64,000 bases of DNA, from NCBI RefSeq assembly GCF_000173975.1, contig NZ_ACEP01000064.1, forward strand, positions 62,001-126,000. The letters run 5' to 3'. Origin of the DNA: Anaerobutyricum hallii DSM 3353. Lineage in GTDB: Bacteria > Bacillota > Clostridia > Lachnospirales > Lachnospiraceae. Each line of letters starts with the position of its first letter. The stretch's first letter is position 1. Shown piece by piece: positions 43,777 to 52,923 of this stretch. The notes under the pieces were generated by a model. The model made no database searches and had not been told where the DNA came from. It worked only from the letters and a program-made list of their open reading frames with translations. The translations under genes and the position numbers were made by a program.

Positions 43777-43826
43777 TACCTGTCTGATAAACAAAATAGA
43801 ATGTTGCTCATGTTCACAGACAGGTA
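43777..43826. terminator. Bidirectional terminator hairpin
   Basis: TACCTGTCTG (43777-43786) pairs with CAGACAGGTA (43817-43826) over a 30-base loop between convergent genes; AAAAAT precedes and AATTTAAT follows. Confidence 0.6.
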
Positions 43827-43860
43827 AATTTAATGAAGCAATGCTTCTTTTATTAGAAAA

Positions 43861-44727
43861 TTATTTAAGACCGTTTAAAATACTCATAGCATAAGAGTAA
43901 ATCTTCTTATTTCCCTTAATACTAGGATCTGTAGGGTCAATTCTTTTCTTTTTATTTTTAATCTTTCCAGTAGTTCCGGCTAAAGTATAAACACCGAAAG
44001 GTCCTTTTTCCTTGTTCTTTCTGATTACTTTAACCCAGACACGTTTCTTCTTGTTTGTCTTTGTAGCAATATCATAGATAAGTTTTGCATTGACAGCCTG
44101 AAGACGAACGCTTGTTGTTGTCTGGTTTGTTCCAAGGTCGTTATATAAACCAACTTCTAACTTTCTGTTATTTGTAGTAGTGTATCGTGCAGAATGGAAA
44201 TAGAAGTTACCATGTTTTACCTTAACACCCCACTGGTAATAATGATATGGACGGCTTTTCTTGTAGATGAACCATCTTACAGCAGAAGTTTTTTCCAGAC
44301 GGCATCCAGAATAAGCCTTTGTTCCTTTTGCCTTTCTTGAAGTAGAGCAAACCATAGTCTTTAATGGAATGTTATACTTGCCAGTCTTTTTATCTTTGGC
44401 ATAAAGAGTAGCATTATGTGTCTTTGTGTTAACAACGATCGTAATGTCTTTCTTAATCCATTTTTTGTAGTTAAGTGTAAATAAATCCTTAACTAATACT
44501 CCGTTTTTGTTAAAGTAGAATTTGTACTTTTTCTTGTCATAGTAGCTCTTTAATGTATGCCAGCCAGTAACTTTCTTACCATTTTCGTAGTAGTATACTT
44601 TTTTACCCTGCTGATACCAGCCAACAGGAACTTCTGTAGTAGCTGCTGAAGCATTCATTGGAATACTGCCCATTAAAATAGTAACAGACAGAATAAGTGC
44701 CATTAATAACGATGTAACTTTTTTCAT
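43861..44727 (-). CDS. L,D-transpeptidase homologue with Cys-to-Ser catalytic site
   Basis: A 288-residue secreted protein: signal peptide (SLLMALILSVTILMGSIP, cleaved near ASAA), one or two choline-binding-like aromatic repeats (GWYQQGKKVYYYENGKKV, TGWHTLKSYYDKKKYKF) and a YkuD-like domain from about residue 100 (TIVVNTKTHNATLYAKD, HGNFYFHSARY, TTTSVRLQAVNAKLIYD). In active enzymes the last block reads SHGC-R or SGGC-R; here it is TTTS-R, with Ser (AGC) where Cys (TGC) is expected, one base apart. The His in FYFHSA is kept. It may bind peptidoglycan without cross-linking it. Confidence 0.82.
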   Translation of the reverse strand: MKKVTSLLMALILSVTILMGSIPMNASAATTEVPVGWYQQGKKVYYYENGKKVTGWHTLKSYYDKKKYKFYFNKNGVLVKDLFTLNYKKWIKKDITIVVNTKTHNATLYAKDKKTGKYNIPLKTMVCSTSRKAKGTKAYSGCRLEKTSAVRWFIYKKSRPYHYYQWGVKVKHGNFYFHSARYTTTNNRKLEVGLYNDLGTNQTTTSVRLQAVNAKLIYDIATKTNKKKRVWVKVIRKNKEKGPFGVYTLAGTTGKIKNKKKRIDPTDPSIKGNKKIYSYAMSILNGLK

Positions 44728-44844
44728 TATACCTTTCCTTTCTTTTGTGATTTAATATCTATAATAGTATAAAGGAAAAGAAAGATAAAGTCAATAAAAG
44801 AGCCTTTTCTGAAATTTGCGTGGAAGAAGATGGAAAGGCTTTTA

Positions 44845-44879
44845 AGAGTGTGTTTAAAAGAGGTATTTAAACATGCTCC
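44845..44879. repeat. Decayed, collapsed MITE-like repeat
   Basis: AGAGTGTGTTTAAA, a short spacer, then TTTAAACATGCTCC: the diverged inverted ends of the 160-bp family with little interior left. Confidence 0.55.
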
Positions 44880-44958
44880 AGGAAATGATATTTAAGTAGT
44901 GGCCGTTGTCGTGTTTGGTTAAATGAGAATCCTCGTAGAGCGTATTTTAAAGAAAGAG

Positions 44959-44987
44959 TTGACAATAAGAAAATACAGTGTTATATT
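44959..44987 (+). promoter_or_regulatory. Promoter of the DnaJ-like gene
   Basis: A perfect TTGACA (44959-44964), 17 bases, then TATATT (44982-44987). No CIRCE-type heat-shock operator was recognised next to it. Confidence 0.78.
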
Positions 44988-45029
44988 TCAACTAGAACAA
45001 ATAGAATTCACAACGAGAGGGTGAAGATT

Positions 45030-46079
45030 ATGGTAACAAAAACAGATTATTATGATGTTCTTGGAATAAATAAAAATGCAGATGAGAAGACTATTAAAAA
45101 GGCCTATCGTAAATTGGCGAAGAAATACCATCCAGATATTAATCCTGGGGATAGTAATGCCGAAGCAAAATTTAAGGAAGTGACAGAAGCGTATGAAGTT
45201 TTAAGTGATCCAGAGAAAAAGAAACTCTATGATCGTTTTGGTCATGCCGCCTTTGATGGAACGGGAAATGCACAGTCTGGCCCGTATGGTAACGATGGAG
45301 GTTTTGGAGGTTTTAGTAACTTCGGGGGAAGCGGAGGTTTTCGCGGAGGCACATACCGCTCGAATAACGGCAATGGTTATCAGGAGTTTCATTTTGAAGG
45401 CGGTGATATGGGAGATATCTTTGAAAACTTTTTTGGCGGAGGCTTTAAAAAATCTGGTTTCAGAGGCGGCTCTGGTCAAAATGGAAACTTTAATAATGGC
45501 TTTCACGGCAATTTCCGGCAAAATGGAGGATTTGGAAATCGGCAATCTTATCAAACAAAAGGAAATGATATTCATGCAGATATACAGGTAAACTTTGATG
45601 CAGCCGCATTTGGAAAAAAAGAAACAATCCACTTAAAAGATGAGAATGGCAAAGTACAGGCATTAGAAGTTAATATTCCGGCAGGAATAGAAACGGGACA
45701 GAGTATCAGATTAAAAGGCAAGGGAACTCCCGGCTATAATGGTGGAACTGCCGGTGATTTATTCTTGAAAGTAACCGTTTCGGAAAAGCCAGGTTTTAAG
45801 AGAGACGGTCAGGATATTTTTAACACAGTAACTATCCCATTTATCACAGCCGTTCTTGGCGGAGATGTCACCGTACCGACCATTTATGGTAATGTCCGCT
45901 GTAGCATAAAACCGGGAACACAATCCGGAAGTAAATTAAGACTCCGCGGAAAGGGTATCGTCTCCATGAAGAATTCTTCTGTACATGGTGACCAGTATAC
46001 GACGATAGAGGTGCAGGTTCCGAAGAATCTGTCTCCAAAAGCAAAACAGAAGTTGAGGGAATTTGCTGCGGAACTGTAG
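45030..46079 (+). CDS. DnaJ-like co-chaperone without zinc finger
   Basis: A 349-residue CbpA-like (type B) J-protein that should deliver substrates to DnaK. The J domain is at residues 1-70 ([20 protein letters not shown], the HPD tripeptide in [10 protein letters not shown]). A long Gly/Phe-rich region follows (about 80-180, [18 protein letters not shown]), then the two C-terminal substrate-binding domains ([54 protein letters not shown]). The CxxCxGxG zinc-finger repeats of classical DnaJ are absent. ATG 45030 follows AGAGGGTGA; the in-frame GTG at 45021 lies in the ribosome site. It stands alone, not beside dnaK. Confidence 0.9.
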   Translation: MVTKTDYYDVLGINKNADEKTIKKAYRKLAKKYHPDINPGDSNAEAKFKEVTEAYEVLSDPEKKKLYDRFGHAAFDGTGNAQSGPYGNDGGFGGFSNFGGSGGFRGGTYRSNNGNGYQEFHFEGGDMGDIFENFFGGGFKKSGFRGGSGQNGNFNNGFHGNFRQNGGFGNRQSYQTKGNDIHADIQVNFDAAAFGKKETIHLKDENGKVQALEVNIPAGIETGQSIRLKGKGTPGYNGGTAGDLFLKVTVSEKPGFKRDGQDIFNTVTIPFITAVLGGDVTVPTIYGNVRCSIKPGTQSGSKLRLRGKGIVSMKNSSVHGDQYTTIEVQVPKNLSPKAKQKLREFAAEL

Positions 46080-46467
46080 CAGGCGAAGTTGACGAAACAT
46101 AGCAGGCCAATATGTTTCTGACGGTGGCTACTGAAGTAACGCCAGAAATTCCTGTTGGGAATTTGGAGATTCTCCAGAACATTGTGAATTTTCAAAATAC
46201 ATTTTTCCTATGACAGAGTACAAAAAAGATAAGGCTACAATTTATTTTCTCAATTTTTTTCACTGATTTGCAGAATAGAATAAACCTATTCTTCGAATAC
46301 CATGTTATAGAATTGCTATATTTTTCGTAAAACCGCAACCTTCTGGCGAATCCCCAAATACTTGAACATGAATTCTGATTTAACTTCAGCAGCCAAAGAC
46401 AGCCTTTTACGAATTTCCAAATTCTTTAATAATAAATTCCATTTTTTTCTTCCACATCCCAAGCACA
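46080..46467. other. Repeat-derived gap before hairpin element E
   Basis: No gene is seen. It contains a palindromic word GCAGGC-...-GCAGGCC (46080-46110), an inverted pair GGAATTTGGAGATTCTCCAG (about 46157) and TTCTGGCGAATCCCCAAAT (about 46342), and GAACATGAATTCTGATTT (about 46362), each with a relative at 24.7-24.9 kb or 31.9 kb. Confidence 0.55.
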
Positions 46468-46594
46468 GCCCTCTGAGAATGAAAGAATCCTTATTTGTGG
46501 CCTCGGAGCAAGTGTTGGATACGAGCGAGTAGAGCGAGTATTCAACACGCCGCGACTAAAGTCACAAATAAGGATTCTTTCATTCTCAGAGGGC
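46468..46594. repeat. Arm-and-core hairpin element E
   Basis: Perfect 32-bp arms (46468-46499 and 46563-46594) enclose a 63-base core, orientation as B and D. The internal helix reads TGTTGGAT/ATTCAACA, differing from A (GTTTGAAT/ATCCAAAC) by paired changes. It lies just after the 3' end of the activase gene. Confidence 0.94.
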
Positions 46595-46607
46595 GTTTGT
46601 TTGGCGT

Positions 46608-49600
46608 CTATCTTGCCTGCGGCAAATCAGATTTCAACTTCTTCTCCGCTGTTGCCAGCATCAATTTAATTCGGTTTACCTGGTTTACTTCGCTTGCTCC
46701 TGGATCGTAGTCAATTGCGACGATATTAGATTCCGGATACTTACGGCGCAGTTCCTTGATAACACCCTTACCTACAACGTGGTTTGGCAGGCAGGCAAAT
46801 GGCTGTGTGCAAACAATATTTGGGGCGCCCTGTTTGATAAGTTCAACCATTTCACCAGTTAAGAACCATCCCTCACCGGTCTGGTTACCGAGGGATACGA
46901 TTGGTTTTGCGTACTCGGCAAGTTCCTCAATGTGAGGTGGTGCAGTGAAACGATCGCTTCTTTCTAATTCTTTTCGCAGGAAGCCTCGGTAAGCTTCCAG
47001 TGCAGAGATTGCCATATTACATAACTTAGCAGCTTTTGTAGATTTTCCGAGATATTCTGCTTTAAAATTACTATTGTAGAAGGAGTAGAACATAAAGTCT
47101 AATAAATCTGGCATTACTGCCTCTGCCCCCTCTTCTTCTAAAAGTTCTACCAGATGGTTGTTTGCGTCTGGAAGGAATTTTACGAGGATTTCTCCAACGA
47201 TACCAACACGAGGTTTCTTCTCATCTGTGATTGGTAATCTGTCAAAGTCGCGGATAATGCCGCGGATATTTTTCTTAAATTCTCCATATCGTGCTTTCTC
47301 AAGAGATTTAATACAACGCTTTTTCCATACTTCATGTAAATGATTTGCAGAACCTTTTACTTTTTCGTATGGGCGGACGCGGTAGAGAACACGCATAAAT
47401 AAATCTCCGTAAATAACTCCCTGAAGAGCACGAACTAAAAGTGCCGGAGTGAATTTAAAACCTTCATTCTTCTCAATTCCCTGTACGCTTAAACTGATAA
47501 CTGGAATCTGACCGTAACCGTTCTTAGCTAATGCACGGCGGATGAATCCGATATAGTTTGTCGCACGACAGCCACCACCAGTCTGGGAGATGATAACGGC
47601 TGTTTTGTTCAGATCGTATTTGCCGGAAGTTAAGGCAGTCATAATCTGTCCAACAACGATAAGAGATGGATAGCAGGCATCGTTATTTACATATTTTAAT
47701 CCAGTATCTACTGCCTGTTTCCCCATTTCCGGCAAAATCTCTACGTTATAGCCACAGTGACGGAAGGCAGGGGTGAGCAGGTCGAAATGAATTGGGGACA
47801 TCTGAGGAATCAGAATGGTGTAGTCCTTTTTCATTTCTTTTGTAAATTCTACTTTTTCGATATTTGCCGGAACCGGATGTGGCTCAATGTGCTTACGGTT
47901 TCTGATCTTTACGGCAGCAATCAGAGAACGGATACGGATTCTGGCAGCACCTAAGTTATTTACCTCATCAATCTTAAGGACGGTATAAATACGTCCGGAA
48001 TTCGTCATAATATCATTTACCTGGTCGGTAGTTACCGCATCAAGACCACAGCCAAAGGAGTTAAGCTGAATGACTTCTAACTGCTTGTTCTTCTTTGCGT
48101 AGTTTGCGGCAGCGTACAGACGGGAATGATACATCCACTGGTCAGAAACGATTAATGGACGCTCAACATGACCTAAGTGACAGATGGAATCTTCACTTAA
48201 TACGGCGATGCCAAAAGAGTTAATCAGTTCAGGAATACCGTGGTTAATCTCTGGGTCGATATGGTAAGGGCGACCACAAAGAACAATACCCATCTTTCCA
48301 GTTTCTGCGAGATAAGCAAGTGTTTCTTCGCCCTTTGCCTGTACATCTTTTCTTACCTGTGCAGCTTCTTTATAAGCTTCATCTACGGCATGGTCAATCT
48401 CTTCTTTTGTCACATCGAAATGTTTAGATAACTCGTCATAAAGACGTACCTTCAAGGCATCTGCATTATCGAGTGCTAAGAATGGGTTCATAAAAAGGAC
48501 ATTCGGATCACGGAGCTCTTCCATGTTGTTTTTAATATTTTCTGCATAAGATGTTACGATCGGGCAGTTGTAATGGTTGTTGGCACCTTCCATCTGGTCT
48601 TCCTCATAAGGAACACAAGGATAGAAAATGGTGTTGATACCCTTCTTTAAAAGCCACATTACATGTCCGTGTGCAATCTTTGCAGGATAACATTCGGATT
48701 CACTTGGAATGGACTCAATACCAAGTTCGTAAATCTTTCGGGAAGACTTTGGAGAAAGCAATACCCGGAAAGAAAGGTTTGTAAAGAATGTATACCAGAA
48801 TGGATAGTTCTCATACATATTCAGTACTCGTGGAATACCGATAACACCACGTTTTGCCTCGTCTGGTTTTAATGCTTTATATCCAAAAATTCGTTTATAT
48901 TTATATTCGTAAAGGTTTGGTACATGCTCATGATTCTTTTCAAGGCCAAGACCACGTTCACAACGGTTACCAGAAATAAACTGACGGTCATTGTTAAACT
49001 TATTAATGGTAAGGATACAGTGGTTGTTACATCCCTGACAGCGGCTCATGGAAGTGCTGTATTCCAAGTTGATAATCTCATCGATGGAGAGCATCTGTGT
49101 ATCTCCAGTTTCTTCCTCACGCTCTCTTGCAATTAAGGCTGCACCGAAAGCACCCATGATACCGGCAATATCTGGACGAACGGCGTGACAGCCGGAAATA
49201 CGTTCAAAGCTTCGAAGTACCGCATCATTATAGAATGTACCACCCTGAACAACGATTTTTTTACCAAGCTGTTTGGGGTCGGTTAACTTAATAACTTTTA
49301 ATAAGGCATTACGGATAACGGAATAAGCAAGGCCAGCAGAAATATCACCAACGCTGGCGCCTTCTTTTTGTGCCTGTTTTACCTTGGAGTTCATAAATAC
49401 AGTGCAGCGGGAACCTAAGTCGATTGGAGATGGGGCAAACAGCGCAACCTTTGCAAAATCAGCTACAGAATAGTTCAGAGATTTTGCGAAAGTTTCGATG
49501 AAAGAACCACATCCAGAAGAACAGGCCTCATTTAAAAGTACGTTATCTACAGCGTGGTTACGAATCTTGATACATTTCATATCTTGTCCGCCGATATCTA

Positions 49601-50846
49601 AAATACAGTCTACATCTGGCTCGAAGAAAGCGGCAGCATAGTAATGTGCCATTGTCTCTACTTCGCCGTGGTCAAGCTGCAGTGCAGCCTTAATTAATGC
49701 TTCACCGTAACCAGTAGAACAGGAACCGGAAATCTTCGCAGCAGGAGGAAGTAACTCCTTTAACTCTTTCATAGCACGAATTGTTGTATTTAACGGACTT
49801 CCGTTATTATTATCGTAGAAACGGTATAAGAGGGAACCATCTTCTCCAACTAAAGCAAGCTTTGTTGTCGTAGATCCGGCATCAATACCGAGATAGCATT
49901 TGCCACTGTAGGTAGCTAAGTCTGCCTTTTTCACCTTGAATTGGTTGTGCTCTTCGATAAATTCATCATATTCTTTTTCGTCTTTAAAAAGAGGCTCCAT
50001 ACGTTCTACTTCTACAGCAAGCTGAATGTCGGATTCAAACTCTTTTAAGAGATCATCTAATGTGAAGGAACATTCTTCTTTTGCGTTTAATGCGGCACCT
50101 TTTGCTGCAAAAAGATGAGAGTATGGAGGGTCGATAATATGTTCTTCGTCCAGATTTAAAGTACGGATAAATGCATTCTTTAATTCTGGCATAAAGTGAA
50201 GAGGACCACCAAGGAAAGCGACATATCCCTTGATTGGTTTACCACAGGCAAGACCACTGATTGTCTGGTTTACTACAGCCTGGAAGATAGAAGCAGCAAG
50301 ATTTTCTTTTGTTGCCCCCTCATTGATTAATGGCTGAATATCAGACTTTGCGAAAACACCGCAACGAGCGGCGATTGGATAGAGGGTATCGTAATCACGG
50401 GCATATTCATTAAGACCGGTTGCATCTGTCTGTAAAAGACTTGCCATCTGGTCGATGAAAGAACCAGTACCACCGGCACATACACCGTTCATACGCTGCT
50501 CAATTCCGTTATTAAAATAAATAATCTTGGCGTCTTCACCGCCAAGTTCGATTGCTACGTCTGTTTTTGGTTCATAATCCTGTAAGGCATTCGCCACACA
50601 AACTACTTCCTGACAGAATGGAATATGTAAGTATTCTGAGATTGCCATCCCACCGGAACCAGTTACGGTTGGATGGATTGTGAGATTGCCCAGCTTTTCT
50701 CTCGCCTCAGATAATAAGGTCTGTAAAGTTCCTTTAATATTTGCAAAATGTCGTTTGTAATCGGAAAAAAGGATATCATGGCTCTCATTGATAACTGTTA
50801 CCTTAACGGTAGTAGAACCAATATCAATACCTAATGCGTGTTTCAT
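46608..50846 (-). CDS. 2-hydroxyacyl-CoA dehydratase activase-like protein, 1412 residues
   Basis: A very large cytoplasmic protein combining two BadF/HgdC-type ASKHA ATPase domains and dehydratase-like parts. Domain 1: [44 protein letters not shown]. Domain 2 from about residue 315: [56 protein letters not shown] Cys-rich block [17 protein letters not shown] follows, then about 700 residues of DUF2229/HgdB-like sequence ([35 protein letters not shown]). Such proteins are known in Clostridia as activase-related; they use ATP-driven low-potential electron transfer, but the acceptor enzyme here is not known. The C-terminus (KSDLPQAR) lies in a repeated palindromic word. Confidence 0.9.
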   Translation of the reverse strand: MKHALGIDIGSTTVKVTVINESHDILFSDYKRHFANIKGTLQTLLSEAREKLGNLTIHPTVTGSGGMAISEYLHIPFCQEVVCVANALQDYEPKTDVAIELGGEDAKIIYFNNGIEQRMNGVCAGGTGSFIDQMASLLQTDATGLNEYARDYDTLYPIAARCGVFAKSDIQPLINEGATKENLAASIFQAVVNQTISGLACGKPIKGYVAFLGGPLHFMPELKNAFIRTLNLDEEHIIDPPYSHLFAAKGAALNAKEECSFTLDDLLKEFESDIQLAVEVERMEPLFKDEKEYDEFIEEHNQFKVKKADLATYSGKCYLGIDAGSTTTKLALVGEDGSLLYRFYDNNNGSPLNTTIRAMKELKELLPPAAKISGSCSTGYGEALIKAALQLDHGEVETMAHYYAAAFFEPDVDCILDIGGQDMKCIKIRNHAVDNVLLNEACSSGCGSFIETFAKSLNYSVADFAKVALFAPSPIDLGSRCTVFMNSKVKQAQKEGASVGDISAGLAYSVIRNALLKVIKLTDPKQLGKKIVVQGGTFYNDAVLRSFERISGCHAVRPDIAGIMGAFGAALIAREREEETGDTQMLSIDEIINLEYSTSMSRCQGCNNHCILTINKFNNDRQFISGNRCERGLGLEKNHEHVPNLYEYKYKRIFGYKALKPDEAKRGVIGIPRVLNMYENYPFWYTFFTNLSFRVLLSPKSSRKIYELGIESIPSESECYPAKIAHGHVMWLLKKGINTIFYPCVPYEEDQMEGANNHYNCPIVTSYAENIKNNMEELRDPNVLFMNPFLALDNADALKVRLYDELSKHFDVTKEEIDHAVDEAYKEAAQVRKDVQAKGEETLAYLAETGKMGIVLCGRPYHIDPEINHGIPELINSFGIAVLSEDSICHLGHVERPLIVSDQWMYHSRLYAAANYAKKNKQLEVIQLNSFGCGLDAVTTDQVNDIMTNSGRIYTVLKIDEVNNLGAARIRIRSLIAAVKIRNRKHIEPHPVPANIEKVEFTKEMKKDYTILIPQMSPIHFDLLTPAFRHCGYNVEILPEMGKQAVDTGLKYVNNDACYPSLIVVGQIMTALTSGKYDLNKTAVIISQTGGGCRATNYIGFIRRALAKNGYGQIPVISLSVQGIEKNEGFKFTPALLVRALQGVIYGDLFMRVLYRVRPYEKVKGSANHLHEVWKKRCIKSLEKARYGEFKKNIRGIIRDFDRLPITDEKKPRVGIVGEILVKFLPDANNHLVELLEEEGAEAVMPDLLDFMFYSFYNSNFKAEYLGKSTKAAKLCNMAISALEAYRGFLRKELERSDRFTAPPHIEELAEYAKPIVSLGNQTGEGWFLTGEMVELIKQGAPNIVCTQPFACLPNHVVGKGVIKELRRKYPESNIVAIDYDPGASEVNQVNRIKLMLATAEKKLKSDLPQAR

Positions 50847-51271
50847 GATTAATTAATCATCTCCTTTAGTAAAATGTGTATTCATGTTGTGTATTAAAAT
50901 AAGGTAATCTAATGTTCAGAATACATTTATAACACCGTCCGCGATACACTTCGCTTGCCGATGCCACCGTATCGTCTTGTTCAGTCACTTTGTTGATGAA
51001 AAAGCATTCTGCGTTATTTGACAGAAAGGCAATGAGACAGACACTATGGCTCTGAATCACTATATATAGATAAATTTCTCAATATCCAAACCATTATAAA
51101 CGAGTTGAACGTAAAATACAACAAATTTCGAAAAAAAGATATAATGAATGGAAAATGTTTACAAAAAGCAAAAGAAGAGGGGAGTAGTTGTATAAGGAGT
51201 TTTTCACGATAAAGTACCTTTTTCTCTGACTGTCATATTTTATAATTGAGGAAGAAAAAGGAAGAGCATCT
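50847..51271. other. Intergenic region before the LysM gene
   Basis: 425 bases without a credible gene. At 50930-51060 is a GC-richer patch with a CGATAC/GTATCG pairing (about 50941-50974) that I cannot assign. The promoter of the LysM gene is probably in the last 90 bases (TATAAT-like TTATAATT at about 51239) and that of the activase gene in the first 100. Confidence 0.5.
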
Positions 51272-51643
51272 ATGAGTGAAAAAGTTTATGTAAACATATG
51301 TGACACCAAAAAATGCCCCGGCCCGGTGTATGCAGTAAAGACAGGAGATACGCTGTATAGCATTGCACAAAGGCATCATTGCCGGGTAAGAACACTTCTT
51401 GATCTAAACCCTTTTGTAGATATATATAATTTGCAGCCGGGTGAGGAAATCTGTGTACCAGACTGCAGGGGACAGGGGAAAGTAGATTTCCGGCCTTATG
51501 TAGTAAAAGAAGGGGATACATTAAAAATTATCCTGAAAAATGTTTCAATGACCTTTGAAGAATTAGCAAAGGTAAACCGTATTTTGTATAATCTTACTGT
51601 ACCAGCGGGAACGATTCTGCTCGTTCCTGCAAAAAAAGAATAA
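51272..51643 (+). CDS. Two-LysM-domain protein
   Basis: A 123-residue protein of two LysM domains: VYAVKTGDTLYSIAQRHH...LQPGEEICVP (about 21-65) and YVVKEGDTLKIILKNV...VPAGTILLVP (about 74-119). LysM binds N-acetylglucosamine in peptidoglycan or spore cortex. No signal peptide is visible, so it may be a mother-cell spore coat-type protein, as LysM proteins without a leader often are, or be exported otherwise. A conserved CDTKKCPGPVYAV stretch precedes the first domain. GAGGAAG-type ribosome site GGAAGAGC lies upstream. Confidence 0.85.
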   Translation: MSEKVYVNICDTKKCPGPVYAVKTGDTLYSIAQRHHCRVRTLLDLNPFVDIYNLQPGEEICVPDCRGQGKVDFRPYVVKEGDTLKIILKNVSMTFEELAKVNRILYNLTVPAGTILLVPAKKE

Positions 51644-51693
51644 ATGAAAAAGAAAAGCAGTTAAAAAATAGTAAAAAAATCACAGAAATGCGT

Positions 51694-51722
51694 TTGACAA
51701 AGTATTAGATATTTCTTATAAT
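51694..51722 (+). promoter_or_regulatory. Consensus promoter of corA
   Basis: TTGACA (51694-51699), 17 bases, TATAAT (51717-51722): a full consensus on both boxes. Transcription should start near 51729. Confidence 0.9.
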
Positions 51723-51746
51723 AAATTTAAACGGTTTCAGTTATGT

Positions 51747-51780
51747 AAGAGTCCGCGAAACGGACTCTTTCTTTCGTTTT
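51747..51780 (+). terminator. Leader hairpin of corA, terminator-like
   Basis: AAGAGTCCG (51747-51755) pairs with CGGACTCTT (51761-51769) over CGAAA, followed by TCTTTCGTTTT. It lies about 20 bases after the predicted start of the corA transcript and 60 before its ATG, so it could end part of the transcripts or end upstream readthrough. Confidence 0.75.
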
Positions 51781-51838
51781 GCCAAGATAGAGAAGATGCA
51801 GACTGAGATACGATAAACTGTTGAAAGAGGGAAGTCTC

Positions 51839-52777
51839 ATGATAAGAATTTTTAAAACGACCGATTCAGGGATTCGCAAAGTTGCAGTGGCAGAGGAAGG
51901 ATGCTGGATAGCCCTTACCAATCCTACGGCAGAAGAACTAAGTACCACAGCAGACCAGTTTAACATTGATGTTGACGATTTAAAAAGCCCCTTGGATGAG
52001 GAGGAACGTTCCCGTATACAGGTGGAGGAAAATTACACATTAATTATCCTGGATATTCCAACAATCGAAGAGCGTAAGGGAAGAGAATACTTCTATACGA
52101 TACCGTTTGGAATTATCTTTACTGATAAGTATATATTTACCGTCTGTCTTGTAGACTCACCGGTACTGACCGTATTTATGGATGGAAGAGTGAGGGATTT
52201 TTATACGTATAAGAGAACTCGTTTCATCTACCAGATGTTATACCGCAATGCGACGATGTTTCTGCAGTATCTGAAGATTATTGACAAGAAGAGTGATGAA
52301 GTGGAGAAGAAGCTTCACATTTCTCAGAGAAATCAGGAATTGATTGAAATGCTTGATTTAGAGAAGAGTCTTGTATATTTTACAACTTCTCTGCGAGGCA
52401 ACGAGGTTGTTCTTGAGAAACTGATGCGTAATACATCCATTCCACGTTATGAAGATGACGAGGAGTTACTTGAAGATGTTATCATCGAGAATAAGCAGGC
52501 GATTGAGATGGCGAAGATTTATAGTGATATTTTAAGTGGAACAATGGATGCCTTTGCTTCTGTTATATCGAATAACTTAAATATTGCGATGAAGTTTTTG
52601 TCAGTTATTACCATTGTGCTTACTGTACCAACGATTGTTACAAGTGCGCTTGGTATGAACGTAGCAGGAATTCCATTTGCGAATAATCCATATGGATTTT
52701 GGATTGTTGTAGGAATCTCTTTATTACTGACTCTGATTGCCGGAGCAATCATTGCCAAGAATAAACATTTTAAATAA
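51839..52777 (+). CDS. corA: CorA-type magnesium/divalent cation transporter
   Basis: A 312-residue CorA-family channel for magnesium (or cobalt/nickel). A large cytoplasmic N-terminal domain (about 1-250) is followed by two membrane segments at the C-terminus, with the signature GMN in SALGMNVAGIPF at the end of the first, and a basic tail (AKNKHFK). Length is normal. ATG 51839 is supported by GAGGGAAG; the frame is open upstream to a TTG at 51821. Its leader has a hairpin right after the promoter. No magnesium riboswitch (M-box or ykkC-type) was recognised. Confidence 0.93.
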   Translation: MIRIFKTTDSGIRKVAVAEEGCWIALTNPTAEELSTTADQFNIDVDDLKSPLDEEERSRIQVEENYTLIILDIPTIEERKGREYFYTIPFGIIFTDKYIFTVCLVDSPVLTVFMDGRVRDFYTYKRTRFIYQMLYRNATMFLQYLKIIDKKSDEVEKKLHISQRNQELIEMLDLEKSLVYFTTSLRGNEVVLEKLMRNTSIPRYEDDEELLEDVIIENKQAIEMAKIYSDILSGTMDAFASVISNNLNIAMKFLSVITIVLTVPTIVTSALGMNVAGIPFANNPYGFWIVVGISLLLTLIAGAIIAKNKHFK

Positions 52778-52792
52778 TTGAATATGTATGAG

Positions 52793-52820
52793 ACAGCCGG
52801 GATTTCCGGCTGTTCATTTA
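52793..52820 (+). terminator. Terminator of corA
   Basis: ACAGCCGG (52793-52800) pairs with CCGGCTGT (52806-52813) around GATTT; TCATTTAT follows. The tail is poor in T, so moderate. Confidence 0.65.
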
Positions 52821-52923
52821 TAAACAAAAATATTTTATTAAGAATGTACGCTTGGGATTTTTACTGCACTTGTTTTTGCAGAAGGTTTCTTGTCAGTACA
52901 TTGAAAGTTAAAGGAGGAGTGCC

